Notes under the pieces: generated by a model
Told to the model about the DNA's origin: nothing
The model's input: only the letters and a program-made list of their open reading frames with translations
Databases searched by the model: none
Made by a program: the position numbers and the translations under genes
In this document: positions 26,591 through 35,932 of the stretch, in pieces
Layout of the letters: each line of letters opens with the position of its first letter
How positions within the stretch are numbered: position 1 is the first letter of the stretch
Assembly: GCA_024642565.1 (NCBI GenBank)
Contig: JAHEAV010000006.1
Location: forward strand, 56,693 to 120,692
Origin: Erythrobacter sp.
GTDB lineage: Bacteria; Pseudomonadota; Alphaproteobacteria; Sphingomonadales; Sphingomonadaceae
Direction: 5' to 3'
Length of the DNA: 64,000 nt

Positions 26591-26620
26591 AGGAGCGCGG
26601 GCTTTGCAGACCGCGCTCCT
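26591..26620 (-). terminator. Intrinsic terminator of rpsF-rpsR-rplI
   Basis: Perfect 10-bp arms AGGAGCGCGG (26591-26600) and CCGCGCTCCT (26611-26620). On the minus strand the stem is followed by TTTCTTTGTA. It lies 24 bp past the rplI stop. Confidence 0.85.
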
Positions 26621-26643
26621 GATCTTGAAAAACAGGTGGGGAA

Positions 26644-27264
26644 TCAGGCTTCGGTTTCGTCCGTAGCTTCTTCGCCGCCTTCCAGCATGTCAGCCGGGAT
26701 TTCGCCCGGTTCCAGCGTTGGGTCCACAGCTTCGGTGAAGCCGCCGGTGCCTTCGGCCTGTTCTTCGTCGAACATGGCTTTCATCACATCGACGCCCTGA
26801 CGCTGCAGTTCGGCCTCATCATCCGAACGCGCCACGTTGGCCTTGACCGTGATGTCGACTTCCGCGTGCAAGCGCACGAGGACTTCGAACACGCCCAATG
26901 TCTTGATCGGATGACCAAGGATGACCTGCTTCTTGGACACTTCGTGCCCTTGAGCGGCAAGGCCGTCGACGATGTCGCGGACCGTAACCGAACCATAAAG
27001 CTGGCCCGAATTGGAAGACGCGCGGATCAGCACAACTTCGGCACCGGCAATTTTTTCGCCGGATTTTTCGGCTTCACCGCGGCGTTCCGCATTGTCTTTT
27101 TCAAGACGTTCGCGGTTCGCTTCGAAAACCTTCTTGTTGGCTTCGTTGGCGCGCAGTGCCTTCTTGTTGGGCAGCAGGAAGTTACGGGCGTAGCCGTCCT
27201 TCACGTTGACAACATCACCGATGCTGCCGAGCTTCTCGATACGTTCGAGGAGAATGATATCCAT
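26644..27264 (-). CDS. rplI: 50S ribosomal protein L9 with acidic C-terminal extension
   Basis: L9 core of about 150 residues: the N-terminal [32 protein letters not shown], a long charged helix, then the C-terminal RNA-binding domain with [12 protein letters not shown]. The protein continues to 206 residues, and the last ~55 form an acidic tail (for example [12 protein letters not shown]). L9 restrains frameshifting from the ribosome surface. The acidic tail parallels that on S16 in this genome. Last gene of the rpsF-rpsR-rplI operon, 12 bp after rpsR. Confidence 0.96.
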   Translation of the reverse strand: MDIILLERIEKLGSIGDVVNVKDGYARNFLLPNKKALRANEANKKVFEANRERLEKDNAERRGEAEKSGEKIAGAEVVLIRASSNSGQLYGSVTVRDIVDGLAAQGHEVSKKQVILGHPIKTLGVFEVLVRLHAEVDITVKANVARSDDEAELQRQGVDVMKAMFDEEQAEGTGGFTEAVDPTLEPGEIPADMLEGGEEATDETEA

Positions 27265-27276
27265 GTGACTTCTCCC

Positions 27277-27501
27277 TTATTTCACGAGGTAAGGCAGCAG
27301 GCCGATTTGGCGTGCACGCTTGATGGCCTTGGCCAGCTCGCGCTGCTTCTTGGCGGATACGGCGGTAATGCGGCTGGGCACGATCTTGCCACGTTCGGAC
27401 ATGAAACCCTGGAGCAGGCGCACATCTTTATAGTCGATCGGCGGCGTTCCCTTGCCCGAAAATGGGCAGGACTTGCGGCGGCGGAAAAACGGACGGGCCA
27501 T
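27277..27501 (-). CDS. rpsR: 30S ribosomal protein S18
   Basis: A 74-residue S18: the conserved KSCPFSGKG and [31 protein letters not shown]18 dimerises with S6 on the platform of the 30S subunit. Its start overlaps the rpsF stop as TGATG, which fits coupled synthesis of the S6-S18 pair. Two residual cysteine positions of zinc-binding S18 are not both present (one Cys seen). Confidence 0.97.
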   Translation of the reverse strand: MARPFFRRRKSCPFSGKGTPPIDYKDVRLLQGFMSERGKIVPSRITAVSAKKQRELAKAIKRARQIGLLPYLVK

Positions 27502-27866
27502 CAGTAGCGCTCCTCACGTTCGGTGCGGCGCTTACGCTCGCGATCCTGTTTGCGCATCATGACCGACGGTCCTTCTTCATGTTCGTCAACGCGGACGGTC
27601 ATGTAACGGATCACATCTTCGTTGATGCGGGTCTGGCGCTCAAGCTCGGCCACAACGTCGCCGGGGCCTTCGATATTGAGCAGCACGAAATGTGCCTTGC
27701 GGTTACGGTCAATCTTGTAGGCGAGGTTTTTCAGGCCCCAGGTCTCCGTCTTGGTGACCTTGCCCTGATTCGCTTCCACGATTTCGGTGGCTTGCGCGGC
27801 CAATGCATCGACTTGAGCCTGGCTCAAATCCTGGCGCGCAAGAAAGACATGCTCATAAAGAGCCAT
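27501..27866 (-). CDS. rpsF: 30S ribosomal protein S6
   Basis: A 121-residue S6: [27 protein letters not shown] and [20 protein letters not shown] are typical. The start at 27866 is chosen because AAGGAAG lies just upstream; the frame is open further but not conserved. The C-terminus is very charged and ends REERY, with Glu followed by Arg-Tyr rather than the terminal Glu pair of E. coli S6. S6 is the RimK substrate elsewhere, and a rimK gene lies 3 kb away. First gene of the operon. Confidence 0.97.
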   Translation of the reverse strand: MALYEHVFLARQDLSQAQVDALAAQATEIVEANQGKVTKTETWGLKNLAYKIDRNRKAHFVLLNIEGPGDVVAELERQTRINEDVIRYMTVRVDEHEEGPSVMMRKQDRERKRRTEREERY

Positions 27867-28116
27867 GCTTGCTTCCTTCACTATGTAATGCCGATCGCTG
27901 GCTGATCCGCGGGATTGCGGGGCCCCTCCGACTTTCTTCTTTTCCCTGCCCAAAAGCAGCGAAGGCGCGTCCTTAGCGGGCTTTGCTCAGAATGCAAGCT
28001 CTCACTCCGCTGCAATCCCGCCGGCTGTGCCACCCCCTTCCGGCATCGCGGCCGAACTGGATTACCGCCGGATCTCTGCTAAGGCGCTGCATTCGTTTTG
28101 TAGAGGGGGATTTGCT

Positions 28117-29070
28117 TTGCCCGGTGGTCTGGTTGCGTTGCTCGATGATGTTGCAGTGATTGCCAAGGCGGCGGCGGCGTCGATCGATGATGTCGGGATT
28201 GCGGCGAGCAAGGCGGGGTCCAAAGCGGCCGGTGTTGTGATCGACGACGCCGCAGTTACCCCGTCCTATGTGACCGGCTTTACCCCGGACCGCGAACTGC
28301 CGATTATCTATGCCATCACCAAGGGCAGCCTGGTCAATAAATTGCTGATTCTGTTGCCCGTTGCGCTGCTTCTCAGTTCCCTCGCGCCGTGGGCCATCAC
28401 GCCCCTGCTGATGATCGGCGGGCTCTATCTGAGCTACGAAGGCGCGGAAAAAGTGATCGAGAAATTGGGAGGCGAAAAACATGGTGAGACATTGGGTGAT
28501 CCAATCGATGATTTCGCCAATTTCGAAAAGCAGCGCACCAAGAGCGCGATCCGCACCGATCTGATCCTTTCAGCCGAGATCATGGCAATCGTGCTGGCCA
28601 CGGTTGCGGACGAATCGCTGATAATGCGGGCCGGTGTGCTGGCACTGGTTGGGGTCGGGATTACCTTTGCGGTCTATGGAACCGTGGCCATAATCGTTAA
28701 GATGGACGATGTTGGTTTGCACCTTGCCCGGAAAACTTCGGCAATTGCGCAGGCCGTTGGGCGGTTCCTGCTGGCGGCGATGCCCAAACTTTTGATCACC
28801 CTGTCGCTAGTCGGTACGATTGCAATGTTGTGGGTCGGCGGCGGCATCGTTTTGCACGGGCTGGAAGAATTGGGCGCCCACGCGCCTGCCGATATGCTCC
28901 ATTGGATACAGCATAGCGTCGAAGCGGCGACCGGGATGATCGGCGGAGCCCTGGGCTGGTTGAGCGGTGCGGTGATTTCCGGATTGTTCGGCCTGGCAAT
29001 CGGCAGCCTTATCGTATTCTTGCTGCATTATGTCCTGAAGGTCCGCTATTTCAACGCCGCGTCTGACTGA
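28117..29070 (+). CDS. DUF808 (YedI-type) membrane protein
   Basis: A 317-residue membrane protein of the DUF808 family. The N-terminal GGLVALLDDVAVIAKAAAASIDDV and then VIDDAAVTPSYVTGF are the family hallmark, followed by about six membrane helices. Function unknown. The start is TTG 28117, preceded by AGAGGGGGA; homologues begin at the same residue, so the upstream open frame is not coding. It diverges from rpsF across 250 bp, which must contain both promoters, though I cannot name the boxes. Confidence 0.87.
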   Translation: MPGGLVALLDDVAVIAKAAAASIDDVGIAASKAGSKAAGVVIDDAAVTPSYVTGFTPDRELPIIYAITKGSLVNKLLILLPVALLLSSLAPWAITPLLMIGGLYLSYEGAEKVIEKLGGEKHGETLGDPIDDFANFEKQRTKSAIRTDLILSAEIMAIVLATVADESLIMRAGVLALVGVGITFAVYGTVAIIVKMDDVGLHLARKTSAIAQAVGRFLLAAMPKLLITLSLVGTIAMLWVGGGIVLHGLEELGAHAPADMLHWIQHSVEAATGMIGGALGWLSGAVISGLFGLAIGSLIVFLLHYVLKVRYFNAASD

Positions 29071-29100
29071 CCGGGCAGCCTGTCAGTCGGGGGCACGAAT

Positions 29101-30582
29101 TTAGCCGAGGAGCCGCAGGATATCCCGCGCAAATTCGGTCAGCGTATCGTCCCGCGCGCCCATGATGACGATCCGGTCCCCCGGCTGGGCCAGATCTGCG
29201 ATGCGCGCGCCGCATTCCTCCCGGTCCGGAATATATTCCGCCGTCCCGCCAGCGTCTGCAATCATCGCCACAATCCGTGCGCTGCCTTCGCTGCGATCGA
29301 CAGTGCCGCCGAAATAGACGGGATCGCACAGGATGGTGATGTCGTCAGTTGCCAGTTCGCGGGCAAAAGTCTCCGCCAGTTCGGCGCCCATCTGGCGCAA
29401 GGGGCCGTAGCCATGGGGCTGAAAAAAGGCGATCACCCGGCCGGGATGCTGGCGCAAGGTTCGCAGCGTTGCCGCGCATTTTTCCGGATTATGGCCGAAA
29501 TCGTCGATCACGGTTACGCCAGACGCGCTGGTTCCGAGGATATCGAAGCGCCGCGCAAGGCCGGCAAAACTGCCGAGCGCCGCCACCGCCGTGCCCACCG
29601 GAACGCCTGCCGCGACGGCTCCGGCAATTGCGGCCAGCGCATTCGACAAATTGTGGCGACCCGGCACATTCAGGCTGAGGGGATAGGTCGCGCCGTCATG
29701 CCGGTCGATCACCAGTGCCGCTTGTCGTATCGGGCTGTCAGCTATGCTGCCAGGCACGACCCCGATCTGGGCCAGTTCCTGCTCCACGCCAAATGTAAGA
29801 GCTGCCCGCGCATAGGGCAGCAATGCCAGCGCTTCAGCATTGTCGGCATTGATCGCTGTAATCGTGCTGGCCGCCAGAAATCCGCCAAATAATGCGCGCA
29901 ATTCCTCCAGGCTTTTGTGGTCGAGGCTGACATTGAGCAGCACTGCCACTTCAGGCCGGTACAGCGCAATGGAACCGTCGCTTTCGTCAACTTCGCTAAC
30001 GAATGCGTCTCCGCTGCCGATGACCGCGCTGGCAAAGGGCGTTTCGTCCGACACGAAATTCTTCATCACCGCACCGTTCATGATGGTGGGCGCGCGGCCA
30101 GCCACCTGCATGATCCAGCCCAGCATCCCGGTGACGGTTGATTTGCCGCTGGTCCCGCCCACGGCGATACCGGTCTTTGCGCTGTTGAACAGGGCCGAGA
30201 GCAATTGTGCGCGGGTTATCCGTTCGCAGCCCAATTCCTTCGCGCGGACCATTTCCGGCACGGTGTCTTCCACTGCGGCGGACGCGACAAGAATCTGGCC
30301 CTTTTCGGTAATTCCGCTGCCGTCCTGCGGGAAAAGCGAAAATCCCTGCGCTTCCAGCCAGGCGAATTTTTCCGGCGTGCGGCCCTGGTCCCGGCTGCGA
30401 TCCGATCCGGCGACAATTGCCCCGCGGCCTTTGAGGATCTGCGCCAGCGGCAACATTCCCGATCCGCCGATGCCGCAAAAGAACCACGGGCGATCGGGCG
30501 ATTGTTGGGCCAGTTGTTCGGAAGCGGCAGCATCGGTCATAAGCTTGCGGTATTTCGCTTGGCGCGTCATTACAACTGCCAT
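29101..30582 (-). CDS. mpl: Mur ligase, Mpl-like (UDP-MurNAc : murein peptide ligase)
   Basis: A 493-residue Mur ligase. The N-terminal Rossmann part has WFFCGIGGSGMLPLAQ, the central ATP site is GGTSGKSTVTGMLGW, and the C-terminal ligase domain has VIDDFGHNPEKCAATLRTL. Residue choice suggests Mpl or a MurC-like ligase; cell-wall synthesis genes (ftsW, murG, murB) are not adjacent, which favours the recycling enzyme Mpl. The divergent gene is an L,D-carboxypeptidase homologue, also a recycling enzyme, supporting this. Start 30582 is the first ATG; ATG 30570 and 30540 are alternatives. Confidence 0.82.
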   Translation of the reverse strand: MAVVMTRQAKYRKLMTDAAASEQLAQQSPDRPWFFCGIGGSGMLPLAQILKGRGAIVAGSDRSRDQGRTPEKFAWLEAQGFSLFPQDGSGITEKGQILVASAAVEDTVPEMVRAKELGCERITRAQLLSALFNSAKTGIAVGGTSGKSTVTGMLGWIMQVAGRAPTIMNGAVMKNFVSDETPFASAVIGSGDAFVSEVDESDGSIALYRPEVAVLLNVSLDHKSLEELRALFGGFLAASTITAINADNAEALALLPYARAALTFGVEQELAQIGVVPGSIADSPIRQAALVIDRHDGATYPLSLNVPGRHNLSNALAAIAGAVAAGVPVGTAVAALGSFAGLARRFDILGTSASGVTVIDDFGHNPEKCAATLRTLRQHPGRVIAFFQPHGYGPLRQMGAELAETFARELATDDITILCDPVYFGGTVDRSEGSARIVAMIADAGGTAEYIPDREECGARIADLAQPGDRIVIMGARDDTLTEFARDILRLLG

Positions 30583-30615
30583 TCCGGCTTTTGCGGGAAC
30601 CGCCTAGGGGGGTGC

Positions 30616-31449
30616 ATGATCGTGAAACCTGTTTCCATTGCAATCTGCGCCCCAGGCAAGCGGTTGGAGCGCGAACACGCCGATGCCGTGCAAGCGTTGG
30701 TGGCGGGTGACGAGCGATTCGACTTGCAATTCCACCCGCAATGTTTCGCCCGACATGGCCATTTTGCCGGGACGGATGAAGAACGGCTGGCCGCGCTGGT
30801 CGAATGCGCGAATGAACCGGCAATCGATGCCGTCTGGTTCGCAATGGGCGGTTATGGTGCGAACCGGATTGCAACCGATGCAATTGCCCGGATGGGCGCG
30901 GCAGCGCAGAACAAACGCTTCCTCGGCTATTCGGACACCGGTTATCTGCTGGCCGGTCTGTATAAGGCCGGAATTGGCTTGCCAGCGCATGGTCCCATGG
31001 TGGGGGACGTCCGGCGTGATTATGGCACCGCCGCGATGCGGCGGGCCTTGGATTGGTTGGCTGACGGAACAGAAGGGCTTGAACCGTCCCTTGCTGACCA
31101 GCCTCCGGCGGCCGCTTTCAATCTCACGACGCTGGCGATGCTGTGCGGGACTTCGCTGATGCCGGACCTGACTGGCCACGTGGTCATGGTGGAGGAAGTT
31201 TCGGAGCATCTCTATGCGGTTGATCGCCTGTTCTTTCACATCTCGCAGCATTTACAGGGCATCGCAGGGATTCGTCTGGGCCGAATCAGCGATGTGCCAG
31301 AAAATGATCGCCCCTTCGGTGCCAGCGAGGAGGAGATTGCCCAATATTGGTGTGCCAAGGCCGGAATTTCCTATCTGGGCCGGGCCGACATCGGCCATGA
31401 TGCTGCCAACAAAATCGTGCCCTTTGGGCTTGCGGGCCGCGGCGCGTAG
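30616..31449 (+). CDS. ldcA: S66-family L,D-carboxypeptidase (LdcA-like)
   Basis: A 277-residue protein. The Ser nucleophile lies in RFLGYSDTGYLLAGLY, and the N-terminal half contains AVWFAMGGYGANRIA, the family's AxxGGYG element. The Glu and His of the Ser-Glu-His triad should be in VVMVEEVSEHLYAVDR and near DIGHDAANK. LdcA removes the terminal D-Ala of recycled murein tetrapeptides. It is divergent from the mpl-like gene with 33 bp between start codons, so the promoters overlap or one lies inside a coding region. Confidence 0.87.
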   Translation: MIVKPVSIAICAPGKRLEREHADAVQALVAGDERFDLQFHPQCFARHGHFAGTDEERLAALVECANEPAIDAVWFAMGGYGANRIATDAIARMGAAAQNKRFLGYSDTGYLLAGLYKAGIGLPAHGPMVGDVRRDYGTAAMRRALDWLADGTEGLEPSLADQPPAAAFNLTTLAMLCGTSLMPDLTGHVVMVEEVSEHLYAVDRLFFHISQHLQGIAGIRLGRISDVPENDRPFGASEEEIAQYWCAKAGISYLGRADIGHDAANKIVPFGLAGRGA

Positions 31450-31481
31450 TCATAAGCGCCCCCTCAAATAAGGAGCCTGAA

Positions 31482-32417
31482 ATGCGAGCATTCATCTTTC
31501 CTGGGCAGGGCAGCCAGAAGGTCGGCATGGGGGTTGACCTTGCTGCTGCCAGCCCTGCAGCGCGCGAAGTTTTCCAGGAAGTCGACGATGCGCTGAACCA
31601 GAAACTGTTCGCAATCATGTCGGCTGGCCCTGATGACGCGTTGACCCTCACCGAAAATGCGCAGCCGGCGATCATGGCCAATGCCATTGCCACCTTACGC
31701 GTTCTGGAAAAAGAAGGCGGCATCACACTTGCCGATAAAGCCGATTTTGTCGCCGGGCATAGCCTTGGTGAATACACCGCTCTGTGTGCAGCCGGGGCGT
31801 TTACCCTTGCCGATACAGCCCGCTTGCTGAAACTTCGCGGCCAGGCGATGCAGGCCGCAGTTCCCGTGGGCGTGGGCGCAATGGCGGCACTGCTGGGGGC
31901 GGATATTGTCAAGGCAGCCGCGCTTGCCGATGCCGCAGCGGAAGGGCAGGTCTGTACTGTCGCCAACGATAACGATCCGACGCAGGTGGTTATTTCGGGC
32001 CACCGCGAAGCGATTGAACGGGCGATTGCCCTGGCAAAGGAACACGCGATCAAGCGCGGTATTCTGCTGCCGGTTTCCGCCCCGTTCCACTGCCCCCTGA
32101 TGCAGCCGGCAGCCGATGCGATGGAGCAGGCGCTGGCCAAGACTGCGCCGGGTGCGCTGCATGTGCCGCTCTATGCCAATGTTACAGCCGCCCAGGTGAC
32201 CGATCCGGAGGAAGTTCAGCGCCTGCTGGTCGAACAGGTTACCGGCCGTGTGCGCTGGCGCGAATGTGTTCTTGCCATGCGGGCTGCGGGCGCTGAACAT
32301 TTCGTCGAATTGGGCGGCAAGGTGCTGGGGCCGATGGTCGGCCGGATTGATGGCGAAGCAAAAGTGACAAGCGTGGTAACGATGGACGATATCGAAGCAC
32401 TGCTGAAGGAGATTTGA
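31482..32417 (+). CDS. fabD: Malonyl-CoA:ACP transacylase
   Basis: A 311-residue FabD. The N-terminal MRAFIFPGQGSQKVGMG and nucleophile elbow AGHSLGEY (Ser94) are intact, the His is in PVSAPFHCPLM, and FVELGGKVLGPMV closes the domain. It loads malonyl onto acyl carrier protein for fatty acid synthesis. Two bases after the stop comes fabG, so they form a pair. acpP and fabF, usual neighbours, are absent from the window. Confidence 0.96.
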   Translation: MRAFIFPGQGSQKVGMGVDLAAASPAAREVFQEVDDALNQKLFAIMSAGPDDALTLTENAQPAIMANAIATLRVLEKEGGITLADKADFVAGHSLGEYTALCAAGAFTLADTARLLKLRGQAMQAAVPVGVGAMAALLGADIVKAAALADAAAEGQVCTVANDNDPTQVVISGHREAIERAIALAKEHAIKRGILLPVSAPFHCPLMQPAADAMEQALAKTAPGALHVPLYANVTAAQVTDPEEVQRLLVEQVTGRVRWRECVLAMRAAGAEHFVELGGKVLGPMVGRIDGEAKVTSVVTMDDIEALLKEI

Positions 32418-32419
32418 GA

Positions 32420-33172
32420 ATGTTCGATCTTACCGGGATGACAGCCCTAGTAACCGGGGCCAGTGGTGGCATCGGTTCGGCCATTGCCCATTCGCTGGCA
32501 TCGCAGGGCGCGCGAATTGCCTTGTCCGGTTCCAACGGCAGCAAACTGCGCGCTTTTCGGGAAGAATTGAACGACCGATATGGCCACGACCATGTCGAGA
32601 TTACCTGCAATCTTTCGGATATCAAACAAGTGGAAGAACTGGTTCCGGCGACGGTGGATACGCTGGGCAAGCTCGATATTTTGGTAAACAACGCCGGGAT
32701 CACGCGTGACAATCTGGCCATGCGGATGAAAGACGAAGAATGGGAACAGGTTCTCAAGGTTAATCTTGAAGCCGCGTTTCGCCTGATGCGCGCAGCAGCG
32801 CGGCCCATGATGAAGGCGCGGTTCGGGCGGATTATCTCGATTACCAGTGTTGTTGGCGCCACCGGTAACCCCGGACAGATGAACTATGCAGCGGCGAAAG
32901 CCGGCCTGGTGGGTGCTTCCAAGAGCCTGGGTCAGGAATTGGCCAGTCGCAATATCACCGTCAATTGTGTGGCGCCCGGTTTCATTCGGACAGCCATGAC
33001 GGACACTTTGCCCGACGCGCAAAAAGACGCGCTGAACGCCCGTATTCCGATGGGCAGAATGGGCGAAGGCGAAGATATTGGCGCTGCCGTGGCCTATTTG
33101 GCCTCGACCGAAGCGGGGTATGTGACTGGCCAGACCCTGCATGTGAATGGCGGTATGGCGATGATCTCCTGA
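32420..33172 (+). CDS. fabG: 3-oxoacyl-ACP reductase FabG
   Basis: A 250-residue SDR. NADP-binding TGASGGIGSAIAHS, NNAGITRDN, catalytic Ser in SITSVVGATG, and Tyr-Lys in MNYAAAKAG. The ATG at 32420 has AAGGAGA upstream, within the fabD end. FabG reduces 3-oxoacyl-ACP in fatty acid elongation; pairing with fabD supports this over other SDR roles. The next gene, dnaN, starts 146 bp later and is probably separate. Confidence 0.95.
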   Translation: MFDLTGMTALVTGASGGIGSAIAHSLASQGARIALSGSNGSKLRAFREELNDRYGHDHVEITCNLSDIKQVEELVPATVDTLGKLDILVNNAGITRDNLAMRMKDEEWEQVLKVNLEAAFRLMRAAARPMMKARFGRIISITSVVGATGNPGQMNYAAAKAGLVGASKSLGQELASRNITVNCVAPGFIRTAMTDTLPDAQKDALNARIPMGRMGEGEDIGAAVAYLASTEAGYVTGQTLHVNGGMAMIS

Positions 33173-33318
33173 TTTAAAGGCCGTTTATCCCCAAGGAATC
33201 CGGTTTGCGCCATGTCCAGCCTTGCTCCACAGTGCTCCGACGCTAAGGATATTGAAGAAATTCCGGCGCTGAGTGGCGAATCCGGCCATGCGCGCGCAAG
33301 AAGGATCGAGAAGGACCG

Positions 33319-34446
33319 ATGAAGGCCACAATCGAACGTGCTACCCTGCTACGCTGCCTGTCCCACGTGCAGTCCGTAGTTGAACGACGCAATACGATTC
33401 CCATTCTTTCGAATGTGCTGATCGATGCCGACGCGGGCGGATCGCTGAAAGTCATGGCGACCGATCTCGATCTGCAGGTGACCGAAAATATGGCTGCCGC
33501 ATCGGTGGAATCGCCCGGTGCAATCACCGTTTCGGCGCATCTGCTGTTCGACATCGCCCGCAAACTGCCGGAAGGCAGCCAGGTCAGCCTGGAAACGGCC
33601 GATAATCGCATGGCAGTGAAGGCCGGGCGCAGCCGTTTCTCGCTGCCAACCCTGCCGAGGGACGATTTCCCGGTGATCGTGGAAGGCGATTTACCGACCA
33701 GTTTCGAACTTCCGGCCAAACTTCTTGCCGAAATGATCGACCGCACCCGGTTCGCCATTTCGACCGAGGAAACGCGGTATTACCTTAACGGTATTTTCCT
33801 GCATGTGTCGGATGAAGACCAGCCGGTGTTGAAAGCCGCTGCAACCGATGGGCACCGCCTTGCCCGCTTCACTCTGCCGCGCCCCGATGGTGCGGAAGGG
33901 ATGCCCGATGTCATCGTACCGCGTAAAGCCGTGGCGGAATTGCGCAAACTGCTCGAAGAATCGCTCGACGCGAACGTGCAGATTGACCTGTCCGCCAGCA
34001 AGATCCGCTTCACCCTGGGCGGGGAAGGCGGCGTCGTGCTGACCAGCAAGCTGATCGACGGAACTTTCCCTGATTACAGCCGCGTGATCCCCACCGGGAA
34101 CGACAAATTGCTGAAGGTCGATCCGCGAAGCTTTTACGAAGCCGTTGACCGGGTTGCGACCATCGCCACGGAAAAGACCCGCGCGGTCAAGATGGGCCTG
34201 GAGGCGGATAAGGTTACCTTGTCGGTTACCAGCCCGGATAATGGCACTGCCGCCGAAGAACTGGCGGCGGATTATGGCTCCAGCGGCTTCGAAATCGGGT
34301 TCAACGCCAATTATCTGAAGGACATACTGAGCCAGATTGACGGCGATACCGTTGAACTGCATCTGGCCGATGCCGGCGCGCCAACGCTAATCCGCAAGGA
34401 TGAAAAGAGCGCCGCGCTTTATGTGCTGATGCCAATGCGGGTATAA
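33319..34446 (+). CDS. dnaN: DNA polymerase III beta sliding clamp
   Basis: A 375-residue clamp with three repeated domains. Characteristic sequences: MKATIERATLLRCLSHVQSVVERRNTIPILSNVL, FAISTEETRYYLNGIFL, AATDGHRLAR and the C-terminal LYVLMPMRV. It confers processivity on the replicase and recruits repair and lagging-strand factors. It is not next to dnaA or recF in the window, which is common in alphaproteobacteria. Confidence 0.97.
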   Translation: MKATIERATLLRCLSHVQSVVERRNTIPILSNVLIDADAGGSLKVMATDLDLQVTENMAAASVESPGAITVSAHLLFDIARKLPEGSQVSLETADNRMAVKAGRSRFSLPTLPRDDFPVIVEGDLPTSFELPAKLLAEMIDRTRFAISTEETRYYLNGIFLHVSDEDQPVLKAAATDGHRLARFTLPRPDGAEGMPDVIVPRKAVAELRKLLEESLDANVQIDLSASKIRFTLGGEGGVVLTSKLIDGTFPDYSRVIPTGNDKLLKVDPRSFYEAVDRVATIATEKTRAVKMGLEADKVTLSVTSPDNGTAAEELAADYGSSGFEIGFNANYLKDILSQIDGDTVELHLADAGAPTLIRKDEKSAALYVLMPMRV

Positions 34447-34448
34447 TC

Positions 34449-34844
34449 GTGGCGGTCGATGGAAATATCGACCTGCTGCGATTGGCGCAGGAATATACGG
34501 CGGCTTGGAACACCGGATCACCAGATGCGGTGGCGGCGTTTTTCAGCGATGATGGCCAAATCGTCATAAATTCCGGTGAGCCATGGCTGGGCCGATCGGG
34601 CGTTGCGGAAATGGCCGCGGGCTTTTTTGCTGAGGTGCCGGATCTGGCGCTGGTATGCGAAGGCGTGCGCAGATCTGGATCGCATGGTATCTACCTTTGG
34701 TCCTTCACCGGCACTCATATTGCCCATGGCAACCCCATCGCGATCCGCGGTTGGGAAGAATGGGATCTGGATGGGGTCGGCGCGATAAAGCATTCACGCG
34801 GATGGTTCGATGCGGATGACTACGCAAGACAGGCAGGAGTTTGA
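34449..34844 (+). CDS. NTF2-like/SnoaL-type protein
   Basis: A 131-residue protein of the SnoaL-like NTF2 fold: N-terminal LLRLAQEYTAAWNTGSPDAVAAFFSDDG, then GRSGVAEMAAGFFAEVPDL, and the strand WSFTGTHIAHGNPIAIRGWEEWDL. The conserved cavity suggests small-molecule binding or catalysis; the ligand is unknown. The start is GTG 34449, two bases after the dnaN stop. The stop is two bases before the DUF2855 gene, so both follow dnaN in one transcript. Confidence 0.85.
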   Translation: MAVDGNIDLLRLAQEYTAAWNTGSPDAVAAFFSDDGQIVINSGEPWLGRSGVAEMAAGFFAEVPDLALVCEGVRRSGSHGIYLWSFTGTHIAHGNPIAIRGWEEWDLDGVGAIKHSRGWFDADDYARQAGV

Positions 34845-34846
34845 AC

Positions 34847-35920
34847 ATGACAAAGACTGTAGTGGTCGCCCGAGATCGGCTTTCCGAAGCAACAACAATT
34901 CAAGCTGACCCGGCGCCACTGGGCCCGGATGCCGTGCGTCTGAAAATTGAGAGTTTCTCGGTCACCGCCAACAACGTCACCTATGCCGTTGCCGGGGATA
35001 GCATGGGCTATTGGAACTTCTTCCCCGCACCCGAAGGGTTTGGTGTCGTGCCGATGTGGGGCCACGCCGTTGTTGAGGAAACGCACCATCCCGATTTTAC
35101 GGTGGGTGAGCGGGTCTATGGCTACTTGCCAATGGCTACGCATCTTGATGTACTGCCCGGCAGGATCAGTGAAAATGGCTTCACCGATATGGCAGAACAC
35201 CGCCAACCGATGAGCCCAATTTACAACCAATATTCCCGCCTTGCCGCCGATCCGGAACATGATCCGGCGAAAGAGGCGGAGCGCATGATTTTTGGCCCGC
35301 TGTTCAAGACCGGCTATCTGATTGAAACCATGTTCAATAGTGAGAACTGGTTTGGCGCAAAGGTGGTGGTCCTGACCAGCGCATCATCCAAGACCGCAAT
35401 GGCGCTGGCCAGCGTGGCGAAGGATAAGTCGCCCGGGATACGGCGCGTCGGGCTGACTTCGGCAGGCAATGTCGATTTCACCCGCGCCAGTGGCCTGTAT
35501 GATCAGGTGCTCACCTATGACCAGATTGACCAGCTGGAAAAGACCCGCACGGTATCGGTCGATTTTGCCGGTAATTCGCAGGTATTGCGCGGCATTCACG
35601 AACATCTTGGTGAAGATCTGGCCTATTCCTGCCTCGTGGGTGCAACGCATGTCGATGGCCGCATAGGTGGTTCGGCGGATATGCCAGGACCAAAACCGAT
35701 CCTGTTTTTCGCGCCAACCTACGCGGTCGCGGCGATCAAGGAACAGGGTGCCAAGGCGTTTGGCATGGCCGTGGCGCAGAGTTGGCACCGTTTTCTGGCG
35801 GAAGTTGACGGCACCATTACCATCGAGCGACGCCCGGGCATCGCCGCGGCGCGTGACACCTATCTGGACATGGTCGGTGGCAAGGTCGATCCCGCGATTG
35901 GTATCGTTATCGAGCCGTGA
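34847..35920 (+). CDS. DUF2855 family protein (MDR-like fold)
   Basis: A 357-residue protein of the DUF2855 family. The N-terminal half resembles a zinc-free GroES-like domain of quinone oxidoreductases (FSVTANNVTYAVAGDSMGYW, FGVVPMWGHAVV, VGERVYGYLP). The middle has a Rossmann-like VVVLTSASSKTAMALA. Reported members are poorly characterised; an NADPH-dependent oxidoreductase is possible. ATG 34847 is preferred to TTG 34841 because CAGGAG lies seven bases upstream. The end is 12 bp from the convergent aminoacylase gene. Confidence 0.85.
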   Translation: MTKTVVVARDRLSEATTIQADPAPLGPDAVRLKIESFSVTANNVTYAVAGDSMGYWNFFPAPEGFGVVPMWGHAVVEETHHPDFTVGERVYGYLPMATHLDVLPGRISENGFTDMAEHRQPMSPIYNQYSRLAADPEHDPAKEAERMIFGPLFKTGYLIETMFNSENWFGAKVVVLTSASSKTAMALASVAKDKSPGIRRVGLTSAGNVDFTRASGLYDQVLTYDQIDQLEKTRTVSVDFAGNSQVLRGIHEHLGEDLAYSCLVGATHVDGRIGGSADMPGPKPILFFAPTYAVAAIKEQGAKAFGMAVAQSWHRFLAEVDGTITIERRPGIAAARDTYLDMVGGKVDPAIGIVIEP

Positions 35921-35932
35921 CCGGGTAGGCGC

